Part shown: positions 15,674-25,055 of the stretch, piece by piece
Layout: each line of letters begins with the position of its first letter
Numbering within the stretch: the first letter of the stretch is position 1
Assembly: GCF_000282335.1 (NCBI RefSeq)
Contig: NZ_AKJM01000047.1
Location: 1-61,540 of the forward strand
Origin: Pseudomonas sp. GM48
Lineage (GTDB): Bacteria > Pseudomonadota > Gammaproteobacteria > Pseudomonadales > Pseudomonadaceae
Direction: 5' to 3'
Length of the DNA: 61,540 nt
Program-made: the position numbers and the translations under genes
The notes under the pieces: generated by a model
Seen by the model: the letters and a program-made list of their open reading frames with translations, nothing else
Databases searched by the model: none
Told to the model about the DNA's origin: nothing

Positions 15674-16945
15674 ATGAAAAAAGTAATGCTCAAAACCACC
15701 CTTAGTCTCGCCGTTGCCTTGGCATCCACCCAGATCTTCGCAAGTGGCTTTGCCCTCAACGAACAGAGCATCAGTGGAATGGGGACTGGTTTTGCGGGAC
15801 GCTCTTCATCTGCCGATGATGCAAGCACTGTTTTTGGCAACCCTGCCGGCATGTCGCGAATCAAGCGCCAGGAAGTCACTGGCGGGATCGCAGCTATCGA
15901 TGCCTCGTCAGATATCAAAGACGCCCAAGGCGCCCACCCGGGTACCAACAAAGGCGACATGGTGCCATTCACAGCCGTTCCGATGGGCTATTACGTCAAG
16001 CCGATTGATGATCACTGGGCATTCGGCCTCGGTGTCTACGCACCTTTTGGTCTGATTACCGACTATGAAAATGGCTTCCAGGGTGCCGGTTTCGGCAGCA
16101 AGAGTGAAGTCAAGGTTGTCACCTTCCAGCCTACCGTCAGCTACGCCTTTAACGACAAAGTATCGATTGGTTTCGGCCCGACCATCAACCGCATTGGCGG
16201 CACTCTGGAGTCGGATGTACCTCTTTTTGGCGATACCCACGTCAAAATCAAAGGGGATGATGTCGCTCTTGGCTACAACTTCGGGGTCCTGGTACAAGCA
16301 ACAGACACCACTCGTGTCGGCCTGACCTATCACTCGAAAGTGAAATACAAGATTGAAGGTCATACCGATATCACCGCAGGCGCAAATTCACCTTCCGCCT
16401 TCCTGAAAAGCAATCGATACGATGCTTCGCTGAAAATCGAAACACCTGAATCTGTCGACTTCTCCGTGACACAACAGCTGACGGATGCGTGGACCCTTTA
16501 TGCAGGTTCCACCTGGACTCGCTGGAGCCGTTTGAAAGACATCACCGTCAACAACGACGGCGTAACGGCGGCACAAGGCGGTGCATTGTCCCCGGCCCTG
16601 TTCGGCACCATTACGGAAGAGCAGAACTGGCACAATACCTGGGCCTACGCCATCGGTACCTCCTACCAGCTGAATAAGCAGTGGGTATTGCGCACCGGCC
16701 TGAGCTTTGACCAGTCGCCTACCAACAATACCGACCGATCCCCACGTATTCCTACAGGTGACCGCACAATCTTCAGCCTTGGCGCCGGCTACAACGTCAC
16801 CGATGATCTGACCATCGACGTCGCCTACTCCTACCTGAAGGAAGAAGCTGTCAAGGTGAATCACTCCAACCTGGTAGACAGTTACAGCGCCAAGTACGAA
16901 AACAGCGCCAATGGTTTCGGTGTCGGTGCGACCTACCGCTTCTGA
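15674..16945 (+). CDS. FadL/OmpP1-family outer membrane transporter
   Basis: A 423-residue outer membrane beta-barrel. A signal peptide (residues 1-24, ending STQIFA-SG) is followed by the hatch-domain signature: GFALNEQSISGMGTGFAGRS, then FGNPAGMSR with the NPA motif. The C-terminus GVGATYRF ends in the Phe typical of BAM-assembled barrels. FadL proteins admit long-chain fatty acids and, in the TodX branch, hydrophobic aromatics. The start has AGGAG and a spacing of 8. It sits alone between a leader hairpin and a bidirectional terminator. The exact ligand is not inferable. Confidence 0.93.
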   Translation: MKKVMLKTTLSLAVALASTQIFASGFALNEQSISGMGTGFAGRSSSADDASTVFGNPAGMSRIKRQEVTGGIAAIDASSDIKDAQGAHPGTNKGDMVPFTAVPMGYYVKPIDDHWAFGLGVYAPFGLITDYENGFQGAGFGSKSEVKVVTFQPTVSYAFNDKVSIGFGPTINRIGGTLESDVPLFGDTHVKIKGDDVALGYNFGVLVQATDTTRVGLTYHSKVKYKIEGHTDITAGANSPSAFLKSNRYDASLKIETPESVDFSVTQQLTDAWTLYAGSTWTRWSRLKDITVNNDGVTAAQGGALSPALFGTITEEQNWHNTWAYAIGTSYQLNKQWVLRTGLSFDQSPTNNTDRSPRIPTGDRTIFSLGAGYNVTDDLTIDVAYSYLKEEAVKVNHSNLVDSYSAKYENSANGFGVGATYRF

Positions 16946-16983
16946 TGATTCCCGGCGAGCCTGAAGCGCTCGCCATCGGAATC

Positions 16984-17022
16984 AAAAAAGCCCCGCTCTC
17001 CTCACGGAGGCGGGGCTTTTCA
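16984..17022. terminator. Bidirectional intrinsic terminator
   Basis: AAAAGCCCCGC and GCGGGGCTTTT form an 11-bp stem, extended inside by CTCC/GGAG. A-run and T-run on either side serve both the FadL gene (+) and the peroxidase gene (-). Confidence 0.9.
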
Positions 17023-17030
17023 TTTGCAGG

Positions 17031-17597
17031 TCAGGGGGTTGAAACGAGCGGTGGCGAAGCCAGGGCTTTTTCTACCGCTGCGATGAACTCGGGATCATCC
17101 GGTTTGGTCAGGCTGGAAAAACTGGCGATCACCTTGCCTTGGCGATCCACCACGTACTTGTAGAAATTCCACTTCGGCGCGCTGGTTTGACTGGCGAGGA
17201 CCTTGAACAAGTGCGTCGCCTCTTCGCCACGAACCTTTTGCGGCTCGGTCATGGTGAAGGTCACGCCATAGTTGACGTAGCAGACCCTGGCGGTCTCGGC
17301 GCCATCCTTTGACTCCTGCTTGAAATCGTTGGACGGGACGCCAATCACCTCCAGGCCTTGACCCTTGAAGCGCTGGTTCAGCGCCTCAAGGCTTTTGAAC
17401 TGCGGAGCAAAGCCACAGAAGCTTGCGGTATTGACCACCACCAACGGTTTGCCGGCGAAGCGCTGGCACAAATCGATGGATTCCCTGGCATGCAACTTGG
17501 GCAAAGAGCCTTGCAAAAGATCCGGGCAATCTGCCGCGTGAGCCACCCCGGTAAACGCGACCAGTAACGCAGGAACTGCAAGCCAGCGCATCAACAT
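17031..17597 (-). CDS. Periplasmic glutathione peroxidase-like protein
   Basis: A 188-residue protein with a signal peptide (1-21, [10 protein letters not shown]). The GPx core has [13 protein letters not shown], with the peroxidatic Cys near residue 61, and a [10 protein letters not shown] segment carrying the conserved Trp and Asn. Bacterial Cys-GPx enzymes reduce hydroperoxides, usually with thioredoxin-like donors. Export to the periplasm is unusual for the commoner BtuE/GpxA type and suggests another donor. The start at 17597 is favoured by AGGA 9 bases upstream. It is separate from the MFS operon behind it by about 55 bases. Confidence 0.88.
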   Translation of the reverse strand: MLMRWLAVPALLVAFTGVAHAADCPDLLQGSLPKLHARESIDLCQRFAGKPLVVVNTASFCGFAPQFKSLEALNQRFKGQGLEVIGVPSNDFKQESKDGAETARVCYVNYGVTFTMTEPQKVRGEEATHLFKVLASQTSAPKWNFYKYVVDRQGKVIASFSSLTKPDDPEFIAAVEKALASPPLVSTP

Positions 17598-17653
17598 GTC
17601 TGGACATCCTTGAGAAATCGTCAGGATTCGACGTTACTCGCCCCGCCATCCCC

Positions 17654-17776
17654 CTAGCAAGTCCCCATGCCCAACTGCAAAAGCGCCAGCCCGCCCTGAT
17701 GCCAGCCCCACCACGTCAGGGCAAGCAGCAAGGCGAGGACAGCGAAAATCGTGATTCGAGGCCAGAGACTGTTCAT
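17654..17776 (-). CDS. 40-residue single-pass membrane microprotein coupled to the MFS transporter
   Basis: A short frame reading MNSLWPRITIFAVLALLLAL, then TWWGWHQGGLALLQLGMGTC and a TAG stop. Residues 8-22 form a hydrophobic helix, with a Trp-rich interfacial segment (TWWGWH) and a C-terminal Cys. Its ATG overlaps the TGA of the MFS gene as ATGA (17776-17773), the classic sign of translational coupling. It lies between the MFS and peroxidase genes in normal base composition. Function unknown; a partner subunit or stabiliser of the transporter is the obvious hypothesis. The N-terminal MNSLWPRI recalls small oxidase-associated proteins such as the DUF2474 group, but no oxidase is near. Confidence 0.7.
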   Translation of the reverse strand: MNSLWPRITIFAVLALLLALTWWGWHQGGLALLQLGMGTC

Positions 17777-18981
17777 GCCGCACTCATTTGTGTTTGCAGG
17801 CGTGCCACCGGACGTTCACGCACCGGCCAGTTCAGGGCGGCAGCCAACAGACTGAGAAGAATCGCAACCTGCCAGATCAAGTCATAGCTACCGGTACGAT
17901 CGTACACCACGCCACCCAACCAGCCGCCCAGGAACGAACCGAGCTGGTGAAACAGGAAAACAATCCCACCGAGCATGGACAGGTTTCGCACACCAAACAA
18001 GGTCGCCACCGTGCCGTTGGTCAACGGCACCGTCGACAGCCACAGAAAGCCCATGGCCATGCCGAACAGATAAGCCGTCGTGGTCGTCACCGGCGCCCAC
18101 AGGAACAACGCAATGACCACCGCCCGCAGTAGGTACAAACCAGTGAGCAAACGCGGTTTGGACATGCGCCCGCCAAGCCAGCCGGCGGTATAGGTGCCGA
18201 AAATGTTGAACAGGCCGATCAGCGCCAGCACCGTGGTGCCGACCGTGGCCGGTAGATGCTGGTCCACCAGATAGGCCGGCAAGTGCACACCGATGAACAC
18301 CACCTGGAATCCGCAGACAAAAAAACCGAACGCCAGCAGCCAGAATCCGGAATGCGAGCAGGCTTCGCGCAGCGCTTCGCCAAGGGTTTGTTCGTGGCCC
18401 ATGACGGGCAGCGGCTTGTCCTTGAGCATGCTCACCAGCGGCACGATCAACGCCACCAGCAAGCCCAGCGCCAGCAGCGCCGCGGACCAGCCAAGCCATC
18501 CAATCAAACCGAGTGTGCCGGGCAACATCGCGAACTGGCCGAACGAACCGGCAGCACTGGCGATCCCCATGCCCATGCTGCGTTTTTCCGGCGGTACTGC
18601 GCGGCCGACCACACCCAGAATCACCGAGAACGACGTACCGGACAGCCCAATGCCGATCAGCAGGCCGGCACTCAGGGACAGGGTCATCGCCGAGTCGGAG
18701 AGCCCCATGCAAATCAGCCCGGCCGCGTACAGGACGCCACCGATGAGCACCACTTTCGCCGCGCCGAAGCGGTCGGCCAGCGCGCCGGTGAACGGCTGAG
18801 CGAGCCCCCAGATCAGGTTCTGCAAGGCGATGGCGAAGGCAAAGACTTCGCGCCCCCAACCGAACTCGGCGCTCATCGGCGCCAGAAACAGCCCGAAGCC
18901 ATGTCGAACGCCCAGAGACAACGCAAGGATCAGCGCACTCCCCAACAGAACCCAGCCGCATGTACGCCACATCGATGTCAT
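17773..18981 (-). CDS. MFS transporter (monocarboxylate/oxalate-formate-like)
   Basis: A 402-residue major facilitator with about twelve helices. GVRHGFGLFLAPMSAEFGWGREVFAFAIALQNL near the start and the GALADRFGAAKVVLIGG loop after it are typical of the YbfB/monocarboxylate group. GGAG lies 8 bases before the ATG, and a perfect 18-bp palindrome lies 15 bases upstream. It is in line with marR (gap 52 bases) and overlaps the microprotein gene. Substrate unknown; control by the neighbouring MarR protein is strongly suggested by matching operators. Confidence 0.88.
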   Translation of the reverse strand: MTSMWRTCGWVLLGSALILALSLGVRHGFGLFLAPMSAEFGWGREVFAFAIALQNLIWGLAQPFTGALADRFGAAKVVLIGGVLYAAGLICMGLSDSAMTLSLSAGLLIGIGLSGTSFSVILGVVGRAVPPEKRSMGMGIASAAGSFGQFAMLPGTLGLIGWLGWSAALLALGLLVALIVPLVSMLKDKPLPVMGHEQTLGEALREACSHSGFWLLAFGFFVCGFQVVFIGVHLPAYLVDQHLPATVGTTVLALIGLFNIFGTYTAGWLGGRMSKPRLLTGLYLLRAVVIALFLWAPVTTTTAYLFGMAMGFLWLSTVPLTNGTVATLFGVRNLSMLGGIVFLFHQLGSFLGGWLGGVVYDRTGSYDLIWQVAILLSLLAAALNWPVRERPVARLQTQMSAA

Positions 18982-18995
18982 TGTTGTTCTCCGGT

Positions 18996-19013
18996 AGCGG
19001 GTATATACCCGCT
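18996..19013. promoter_or_regulatory. MarR operator O1 (before the MFS gene)
   Basis: AGCGGGTATATACCCGCT is a perfect 18-bp palindrome between marR and the MFS gene. The same core recurs 15/16 at marR's own promoter. It overlaps a TATATA element usable as a -10, so binding should repress. Confidence 0.75.
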
Positions 19014-19033
19014 TAAGTTCGAAAAAACCGGCA

Positions 19034-19438
19034 TCACGCCAGTTCGTCCAGCAGCTTCAATAAAATTTCGCGCTTCTCGGCGCCCAGGCGATCGATCAAG
19101 CGTTGCTGTGCGGCTTCCCAGGCCGGCAAGGCAGCCTTCAGGCGCTCTGCCCCGGCCTCTGTCAGCAGGACGATACGGTTACGCATGTCCTCGCCCTCGA
19201 CCAGTGTCACCAGGCCCTCACCTTCCAGCACCCGCAAATTGCGCCCCAAGGTGCTGCGATCCAGCCCCATGGCCTCGGCCAGGGTCGAGATGCTCGGCTG
19301 ATCCAGACGCTGCAGATTGCACAGCAAAGAATACTGCGCAACGTTGATCCCGAAGCCGTCGAGAGCGCCGTCGTAATGCCTGCTGACACCACGGGCGGCG
19401 CGACGCAGGTTGATGCATAAACATTGAGAATCGAGCAT
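19034..19438 (-). CDS. MarR-family regulator, apparently leaderless
   Basis: A 134-residue winged-helix regulator. The HTH is at about residues 48-72 (SISTLAEAMGLDRSTLGRNLRVLEGEGLV) and the wing follows (EGEDMRNRIVLLTEAG). The N-terminal CLCINLRRAARGVSRHYD is typical of MarR dimerisation helices; Cys7 and Cys9 could make it thiol-responsive, which is inference. The ATG at 19438 has no ribosome site. A promoter TTGATT-N17-TATACA ends 6 bases before it, so the transcript probably begins at the A of the ATG. It likely represses itself and the MFS-microprotein pair. Confidence 0.9.
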   Translation of the reverse strand: MLDSQCLCINLRRAARGVSRHYDGALDGFGINVAQYSLLCNLQRLDQPSISTLAEAMGLDRSTLGRNLRVLEGEGLVTLVEGEDMRNRIVLLTEAGAERLKAALPAWEAAQQRLIDRLGAEKREILLKLLDELA

Positions 19439-19441
19439 GGT

Positions 19442-19473
19442 GCGTGTATATACCCGCGAGCGTGTTAAATCAA
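19442..19473 (-). promoter_or_regulatory. marR promoter with overlapping operator O2
   Basis: On the minus strand, -35 TTGATT (19473-19468), a 17-base spacer, and -10 TATACA (19450-19445). The predicted start falls on the A of the marR ATG. GCGTGTATATACCCGC (19442-19457) matches O1 at 15 of 16 positions and covers the -10, as expected for autorepression. Confidence 0.7.
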
Positions 19474-19504
19474 GTTACAAGGGAGTGGCGCCTGTTAGAT
19501 CGCT

Positions 19505-19596
19505 ATCGCGAGCAAGCCCGCTCCCACAGAGATTTTCGGTGTGCCCACTTTTTTGTCAACGAAACTGAACCCTGTGGGAGCGGGCTTGCCCGCGAA
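19505..19596. repeat. REP pair A4
   Basis: Reverse REP (19505-19528, first base variant) and forward REP (19573-19596, GCCCGCGAA variant) are separated by 44 bases. It lies between marR and the 3' end of cobS. Confidence 0.9.
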
Positions 19597-19624
19597 GAGG
19601 CCAGAACATTCACCACTACGGCGT

Positions 19625-20356
19625 TCAGACTAATGCCAATCCAACCAACACCCCTACCTCCAGCAACTCCAGCATTGCCCCTGCCGTATCGCCCGTCGTT
19701 CCACCGAGCCGCCGCAGCATCACCTTGCGCAGCCAGACAAACCCGAGAACCGCCAGCAACACTGCCATTACACCGCTGACGCCTGCAATCAATACACAAG
19801 CCAGTGCACTGAACGCCAACACCTGCTTGCCCGCCGAACGCGGAAGATGATCGGCCAATGCCTGCCCCAGACCACCGGCGCGCACATAGGGTGTAGTCAG
19901 GAACAAGCCGAGCAACGCACTGCGGCCTATCAATGGCACGATGATCAATGCCAGCGAATGCGGCTGTTCGATCAGCGCCAGTAGCGCGGTGAATTTAAGC
20001 AGCAACACCAGCACCAGTGTCACCACGGCGATCGGCCCGCTACGCGGGTCTTTCATGATGGTCAGTGTGCGCTCACGATCGCCAAACCCACCGAGCCAGG
20101 CGTCGGCACTGTCAGCCAGGCCATCCAGATGCAACCCGCCGCTGAGCAGCACCCAAACGCAGAGCAGCAGCGCCGCGTGCAGCAACGTCGGCGTGCCAAG
20201 CAGCAGCCAGTTGATTACCCACAGAATGACGCCAAACAATAGTCCCACCAGCGGATAAAACAGCAGCGACCGTCCCAACGCCTGAGGCTCAGGCATACCG
20301 GGCAGGCGAATCGGCAGGCTGCTGAGAAATTGCAGGGCGATCCAGAATGGCAGCAT
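19625..20356 (-). CDS. cobS: Adenosylcobinamide-GDP ribazoletransferase (cobalamin synthase)
   Basis: A 243-residue inner-membrane enzyme (CobS, also called CobV) with six to seven helices. It carries the active-site motif GGLHLDGLADSADAWLGG near residue 75, whose acidic residues bind Mg2+. It joins adenosylcobinamide-GDP to alpha-ribazole (phosphate), the last assembly step of the coenzyme. It is the final gene of the cob operon, 2 bases after cobC. Length is normal. Confidence 0.95.
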   Translation of the reverse strand: MLPFWIALQFLSSLPIRLPGMPEPQALGRSLLFYPLVGLLFGVILWVINWLLLGTPTLLHAALLLCVWVLLSGGLHLDGLADSADAWLGGFGDRERTLTIMKDPRSGPIAVVTLVLVLLLKFTALLALIEQPHSLALIIVPLIGRSALLGLFLTTPYVRAGGLGQALADHLPRSAGKQVLAFSALACVLIAGVSGVMAVLLAVLGFVWLRKVMLRRLGGTTGDTAGAMLELLEVGVLVGLALV

Positions 20357-20358
20357 GG

Positions 20359-20934
20359 TCAGCGCATTTCCTTTAACAAGCCAGCCGGCTCCACGGTCAG
20401 CGAAAACAGCGCGCCATGCCCGACCTCGACGTTGAGCAGTTGCTCTCGCGGCAGCCCTCGCGCCTGTGCCAGCAATAGACGCATCACACCGCCATGGCTG
20501 ATCAGCAAAATGCGCTCACCGGCACAGGTCGAGTGCAAACGCTCCAGCGCTGCCAGCACCCGCGCCGAAAACGCTGTAACCGGCTCACCCTGAGGCGGCG
20601 TGAACGAATAAGGATCGGCCCAGAACAACCCCAGGGCCTGCGCGTCGGTTTCCATCAACGCCGCCGCGCTTTGCCCTTCCCAGGCACCGAAATGCAACTC
20701 TTGCAGGTCTTTATCCAGATGCACCGGCACACCCAATTGCGCACCGAGTTCCTCGGCAAACCGCGCACAACGCTGCAGCGGCGAACTGACCAACCGATCC
20801 CATGGCCCCAGCCCGACCACGGCGGCGCGCATCTGCGCCCAACCCAATTCGGTCAACGCATCATCGATGCTGCCGCGCAACCCGCCGCCGAATTCGGTTT
20901 CACCGTGACGCAACAGATCTACGCGCAAGGTCAT
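20359..20934 (-). CDS. cobC: Alpha-ribazole phosphatase
   Basis: A 191-residue histidine-phosphatase with the catalytic LLRHGETEF motif (His10) and a second conserved His in [10 protein letters not shown]. It removes the 5'-phosphate of alpha-ribazole-P or adenosylcobalamin-P. The true start is the ATG at 20934, which overlaps the cobT stop as ATGA; the longer open frame upstream is antisense-like noise. The pathway position is supported by cobT before and cobS after. Confidence 0.92.
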   Translation of the reverse strand: MTLRVDLLRHGETEFGGGLRGSIDDALTELGWAQMRAAVVGLGPWDRLVSSPLQRCARFAEELGAQLGVPVHLDKDLQELHFGAWEGQSAAALMETDAQALGLFWADPYSFTPPQGEPVTAFSARVLAALERLHSTCAGERILLISHGGVMRLLLAQARGLPREQLLNVEVGHGALFSLTVEPAGLLKEMR

Positions 20935-21986
20935 GCCGGACGATCTGCCACGGCGGCTTCGGCGAAGGTCGCCATCTGCCCGTGCAGGTCGCAAGCCAGG
21001 CGCAGCAGCGGTACTGCCAATGCCGCGCCACTGCCTTCGCCAAGACGCAGGCCGAGATCGAGCAACGGCTGCGCATTCAGGGTTTCCAGCACATGACGAT
21101 GCCCAGGCTCGGCGCCGCGATGCCCGAACAACAGCCACTGCCGACACTCTGGATTCAAGCGCACCGCAACCAGCGCCGCGACACTGCAAATGAAGCCGTC
21201 CACCAGCACCGCGACACCTTCTTGAGCGCACGCGAGATAGGCACCGACCAGCGCGGCGATCTCAAAACCGCCGAGGTTGAACAACGTCTGCAAGACATCG
21301 CTACGCTGCGCGCCATGCAATGCCAGGGCGCGCTCGATCACCTGGGCTTTATGGCTGACACCTTCGGCGTTGAGCCCGGTGCCGGGCCCGGTCAAATGAC
21401 CTACTGGGCAATCAAGCAGCGCGCACGCCAGGGCGCTGGCGGCGGTGGTGTTACCGATGCCCATTTCGCCACCGATAAACAACTGCGCACCCGTGGCAAT
21501 TGCCCGCTGCACACTGTCACGGCCGGCCTGCAAGGCAAGTTGCCCCTGGGCCTCGGTCATGGCCGACCCCTGTACAAAATTGGCCGTGCCCGGGCCGACG
21601 TTCAGGTGGCGCACGCCCGGCAGGTTCAACGACGGCGTCACCGTGCCAAGGTCAACCACCTCAAGGGAAGCGCCCAGTTGTCGCGCCAGCACGCTGATCG
21701 CAGCGCCACCGCTGACGAAGTTGTGCAACATCTGCCCGGTCACTTCCTGGGGAAACGCCGACACGCCTTCGGCGACGACGCCATGGTCACCGGCAAAAAT
21801 CGCGATCCACACGTGCTCCAGACTCGGCTTGACCCGCCCCTGCAAACCCGCCAGTTGCACCGCCACCGATTCCAGCTGACCGAGGGAGCCGGCCGGTTTT
21901 GTAAGTTGCTGTTGCCGCGCCTGCGCTTGTTCGACCACTTGGGTATCGACCGGCTTGCACGGGTTCAGCCACCAGGATTGAGTCAT
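20931..21986 (-). CDS. cobT: Nicotinate-nucleotide:dimethylbenzimidazole phosphoribosyltransferase
   Basis: A 351-residue CobT (CobU in P. denitrificans naming). [21 protein letters not shown] near residue 65 and the C-terminal [17 protein letters not shown] with the catalytic Glu are family hallmarks. It activates the lower ligand DMB to alpha-ribazole phosphate. It overlaps cobU by 4 bases at its start and cobC by 4 at its end. BluB, which makes DMB, is encoded in the same operon. Confidence 0.95.
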   Translation of the reverse strand: MTQSWWLNPCKPVDTQVVEQAQARQQQLTKPAGSLGQLESVAVQLAGLQGRVKPSLEHVWIAIFAGDHGVVAEGVSAFPQEVTGQMLHNFVSGGAAISVLARQLGASLEVVDLGTVTPSLNLPGVRHLNVGPGTANFVQGSAMTEAQGQLALQAGRDSVQRAIATGAQLFIGGEMGIGNTTAASALACALLDCPVGHLTGPGTGLNAEGVSHKAQVIERALALHGAQRSDVLQTLFNLGGFEIAALVGAYLACAQEGVAVLVDGFICSVAALVAVRLNPECRQWLLFGHRGAEPGHRHVLETLNAQPLLDLGLRLGEGSGAALAVPLLRLACDLHGQMATFAEAAVADRPA

Positions 21987-22504
21987 AACGCAGTTCCTTT
22001 CAGAGTCAGGGGCAGGCCGGCGACGGTCAGGACGACGCGCTGACAGCGCTCAGCCAGAGCTTGATGCAGCCATCCGGCTTCATCGACATAGCGGCGAGTC
22101 AATTCGCCCAGCGGCACGACACCCATTCCGGTCTCGTTGCTGACAAAAATGATTTCACCCGGCAACGATGCCAGGCATTCGAGCAGAGCATCTCGCTCGG
22201 CTTGCAGGCGCCCGGCATCGTCGAGCATCAGCAGATTGGTCAGCCACAGGGTCAGGCAATCCACCAGCAGGCAGCGGTCGGCGCGGGCGGATTCGCGCAG
22301 CACCCGGGCCAGTTCGACGGGCTCTTCGATCAATGCCCATTCAGCAGGACGACGAGCGCGGTGATGGGCCACCCGCTCGCTCATTTCTCCATCCAGTGGC
22401 TGGCTGGTGGCGATGTAGGTGACGGCCAGAGCGCTGTCGATGGCGAGCTTTTCAGCCAGGCGACTCTTGCCGGAACGGGCGCCGCCGAGGATCAGTTGGA
22501 GCAT
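21983..22504 (-). CDS. cobU: Adenosylcobinamide kinase / guanylyltransferase
   Basis: A 173-residue bifunctional CobU/CobP. The P-loop is [14 protein letters not shown] (residues 5-18), and the guanylylated His lies in VAHHRARRP near residue 47. It phosphorylates adenosylcobinamide and then transfers GMP to it. It is the first gene after REP pair A5 and overlaps cobT by ATGA. Confidence 0.95.
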   Translation of the reverse strand: MLQLILGGARSGKSRLAEKLAIDSALAVTYIATSQPLDGEMSERVAHHRARRPAEWALIEEPVELARVLRESARADRCLLVDCLTLWLTNLLMLDDAGRLQAERDALLECLASLPGEIIFVSNETGMGVVPLGELTRRYVDEAGWLHQALAERCQRVVLTVAGLPLTLKGTAL

Positions 22505-22544
22505 GGTTACATCCTTTCAAATGGGCGGTGAGGCCACTTCAGTC

Positions 22545-22596
22545 TTCGCGAGCAAGCCCGCTCCCACATTACTGTGGGAGCGGGCTTGCTCGCGAA
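22545..22596. repeat. REP pair A5, inside the cob operon
   Basis: Reverse REP (22545-22568) and forward REP (22573-22596) are only 4 bases apart, forming a perfect 24-bp hairpin with a TTAC loop. It lies in the 110-base gap between cobQ and cobU, the only large gap in the cob operon. Confidence 0.95.
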
Positions 22597-22614
22597 GAGG
22601 CCAGAGCTTTCACC

Positions 22615-24066
22615 TCAAATCCCGCAAAGCCGCCGCAATAGCCCGGTATCCAAATGCTTCTCCACCAGATCCGCCAGCCGCTCGATATCACGCTCGCGCA
22701 AGGCGTGGTAATCCACGGCCTGCACATCCTGCAAACCGGCCCAGCGCAGCAACGCGCTGCACGCCGCCGGCGATTCGAACAGGCCGTGCAGGTAGGTGCC
22801 GAAAATCTGCCCGTCAGCACTTTGCGCACCATCACAGCGGCCGTCATCCAGTTGCACGGCGGCGTTTTCCAGCGCTGGCCCGGAGGTCACGCCAGCATGA
22901 ATTTCATAGCCTGATACCGGCGCATCTTCCAGCGCCAGGCGGCCACGCACATTGCGCAGCTGCTTTTCTTGTTCGAGCTGGGTCTGGAACGCCAGCAGAC
23001 CCAGGCCGGCGCTGGAACCCGGTGTACCTTCGAGGCCCAGGGGGTCATGCACTTGCTCGCCGAGCATCTGCAGGCCGCCACAAATCCCCAGCAGTTTTCC
23101 GCCATAACGCAGATGCCGGGCGATGGCGGTTTCCCAACCGTTGGCCCGCAGGTGCGCGAGGTCGCTGCGCACACTTTTCGAGCCAGGAAGAATGATCAGG
23201 TCGGCGGGGGGAATCGCCTGGCCGGGGCCGATGAATTGCAGGTCTACCTGCGGATGCAGGCGCAGCGGATCGAAATCGGTGTGATTGCTGATGCGCGGCA
23301 GCACCGGCACCAGCACTTTCAGCACCTGTTCGGCTTTATCGGTCTGGCGTTGATCGATACCGTCCTCGGCCTCCAGGTGCAGGTCCATCACGTACGGCAG
23401 CACGCCGATCACCGGTTTGCCGGTGCGCGCTTCAAGCCAGTCGAGACCGGGTTGCAGCAACGCGATGTCGCCACGAAAACGATTGATGACAAACCCTTTG
23501 ACCCGCGCCTGCTCGCTCGGCGAGAGCAGTTCGAGGGTGCCCACCAGGTGGGCGAAAACCCCGCCGCGATTGATATCGGCGATCAACACCACCGGGCAAT
23601 CCACTGCTTCGGCAAAGCCCATGTTGGCAATATCGCCGGCCCGCAAGTTGATTTCCGCCGGAGAGCCCGCGCCCTCGACCATCACCAGCGGATACGCCGT
23701 GCTCAAGCGCTCGTGGGAGGCCAGCACCGCCTGCATGGCGATGGTTTTGTAGTCGTGATAGGCGACGGCGTTCATGGTCGTGACGGCGCGGCCATGGATG
23801 ATCACCTGGGCACCGGTGTCACTGTTGGGCTTGAGCAACACCGGGTTCATGTCGGTGTGCGGTTCGAGGTGCGCGGCTTGGGCCTGTACCGCCTGGGCGC
23901 GGCCAATCTCGCCACCGTCGGCGGTCACCGCACTGTTGAGAGCCATGTTCTGTGGCTTGAATGGCACCACCCTGACACCCTGACGCGTGACCCAACGGCA
24001 CAGCGCGGTCACCAGCGTACTTTTACCGGCATCCGATGTGGTGCCCTGCACCATCAGCGTGGTCAT
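22615..24066 (-). CDS. cobQ: Cobyric acid synthase
   Basis: A 483-residue enzyme with an N-terminal ATPase domain ([20 protein letters not shown]) and a C-terminal glutamine amidotransferase with nucleophile Cys in [11 protein letters not shown] (near residue 330) and a His near 430. It amidates adenosylcobyrinate a,c-diamide at positions b, d, e and g. It overlaps cobD by ATGA and is followed by REP pair A5. Length is typical. Confidence 0.96.
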   Translation of the reverse strand: MTTLMVQGTTSDAGKSTLVTALCRWVTRQGVRVVPFKPQNMALNSAVTADGGEIGRAQAVQAQAAHLEPHTDMNPVLLKPNSDTGAQVIIHGRAVTTMNAVAYHDYKTIAMQAVLASHERLSTAYPLVMVEGAGSPAEINLRAGDIANMGFAEAVDCPVVLIADINRGGVFAHLVGTLELLSPSEQARVKGFVINRFRGDIALLQPGLDWLEARTGKPVIGVLPYVMDLHLEAEDGIDQRQTDKAEQVLKVLVPVLPRISNHTDFDPLRLHPQVDLQFIGPGQAIPPADLIILPGSKSVRSDLAHLRANGWETAIARHLRYGGKLLGICGGLQMLGEQVHDPLGLEGTPGSSAGLGLLAFQTQLEQEKQLRNVRGRLALEDAPVSGYEIHAGVTSGPALENAAVQLDDGRCDGAQSADGQIFGTYLHGLFESPAACSALLRWAGLQDVQAVDYHALRERDIERLADLVEKHLDTGLLRRLCGI

Positions 24067-25055
24067 TGGTTTTCCTTGGCGAAATCTTCGAACGCCTGCG
24101 TCAGTCGCACCCAGGCGCTTTCATCACCGGGCAAGCCGAATCGCAGGCTGCTGTTGTGCGTGAACAACCGCAGGAGAATGCCGCGCCGGGCCATGAATTC
24201 ATGCAGTTCTTCGGCGCGCTCGGTGATCAGCCACTGGAACAGCGCGCAACCGCCTTCGGGCTTGAAGCCGTGTTGTTCCAGCAACGACGCCAGGCGCTCG
24301 CTGGCCGCTTCGGTGCGCACCCGTTGCCGCGCCTGCGCTTCGGTATCGCGCAGACAGGCCTGGCCCACTACCCGGGTTGCCCCGCTGACGGCCCACGGCC
24401 CCACTTGCTCAGCCAGCAGCTTGAGCAACTTGCGCTCGGCCAGCACAAACCCCAGGCGCACACCGGCCAGGCCGAAAAACTTGCCGAACGAGCGCAATAC
24501 GATCAATCCGACTTGATGGGCAAACGGCGCCAGGCTCAGTTGCGGCGTGTTATCCATGAACGCTTCGTCCACCACCAGCCAGCCACCGCGCTGGGCCAGC
24601 CGCGTGTGCCAGTCGAGCAGGCGACTGGGGGTCAGGCTCAGGCCCGTGGGGTTGTTCGGATTGACCACCACCAGCACGTCGAGACTGTCGATAAAGAAGT
24701 CGACTTCATGCTCCAGTACTTCGCGCACGATGTAGCCGTCGCGACGCCACGCTTCGGCGTGCTCGGCATAACACGGCGACAGCACGCCGACCTTGCCCGC
24801 CCGACGCAATCGCGGCAACAGTTGAATCGCCATTTGCGAGCCAGCCACCGGCAATGCCTGCAAGGTGCCGTAGTAATCGCAGGCGGCCTGCTCCAGACCA
24901 TCGTCCGCCTCCGGCAAACGGGCCCAGGCCCGTAGCGGAATCTCCGGCACCGGGAACGGCCAGGGCGCAAGGCCCGTCGACAGGTCCAGCCACTCGGCTT
25001 CATCTATGCCGTATTCGAGCGCGGCCTTGCGCAGTCGCCCACCGTGCTCAAGCAT
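24063..25055 (-). CDS. cobD: Threonine-phosphate decarboxylase (aminotransferase fold)
   Basis: A 330-residue PLP enzyme with NPNNPTG (substrate and cofactor contact, near residue 160) and the PLP lysine in [16 protein letters not shown] (near residue 225). CobD of Salmonella (CobC in P. denitrificans) decarboxylates threonine-O-3-phosphate to the aminopropanol phosphate linker. It lies between cbiB, which uses the product, and cobQ, overlapping each (8 and 4 bases). The Arg in LRFGLPG fits the family. Confidence 0.92.
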   Translation of the reverse strand: MLEHGGRLRKAALEYGIDEAEWLDLSTGLAPWPFPVPEIPLRAWARLPEADDGLEQAACDYYGTLQALPVAGSQMAIQLLPRLRRAGKVGVLSPCYAEHAEAWRRDGYIVREVLEHEVDFFIDSLDVLVVVNPNNPTGLSLTPSRLLDWHTRLAQRGGWLVVDEAFMDNTPQLSLAPFAHQVGLIVLRSFGKFFGLAGVRLGFVLAERKLLKLLAEQVGPWAVSGATRVVGQACLRDTEAQARQRVRTEAASERLASLLEQHGFKPEGGCALFQWLITERAEELHEFMARRGILLRLFTHNSSLRFGLPGDESAWVRLTQAFEDFAKENQ

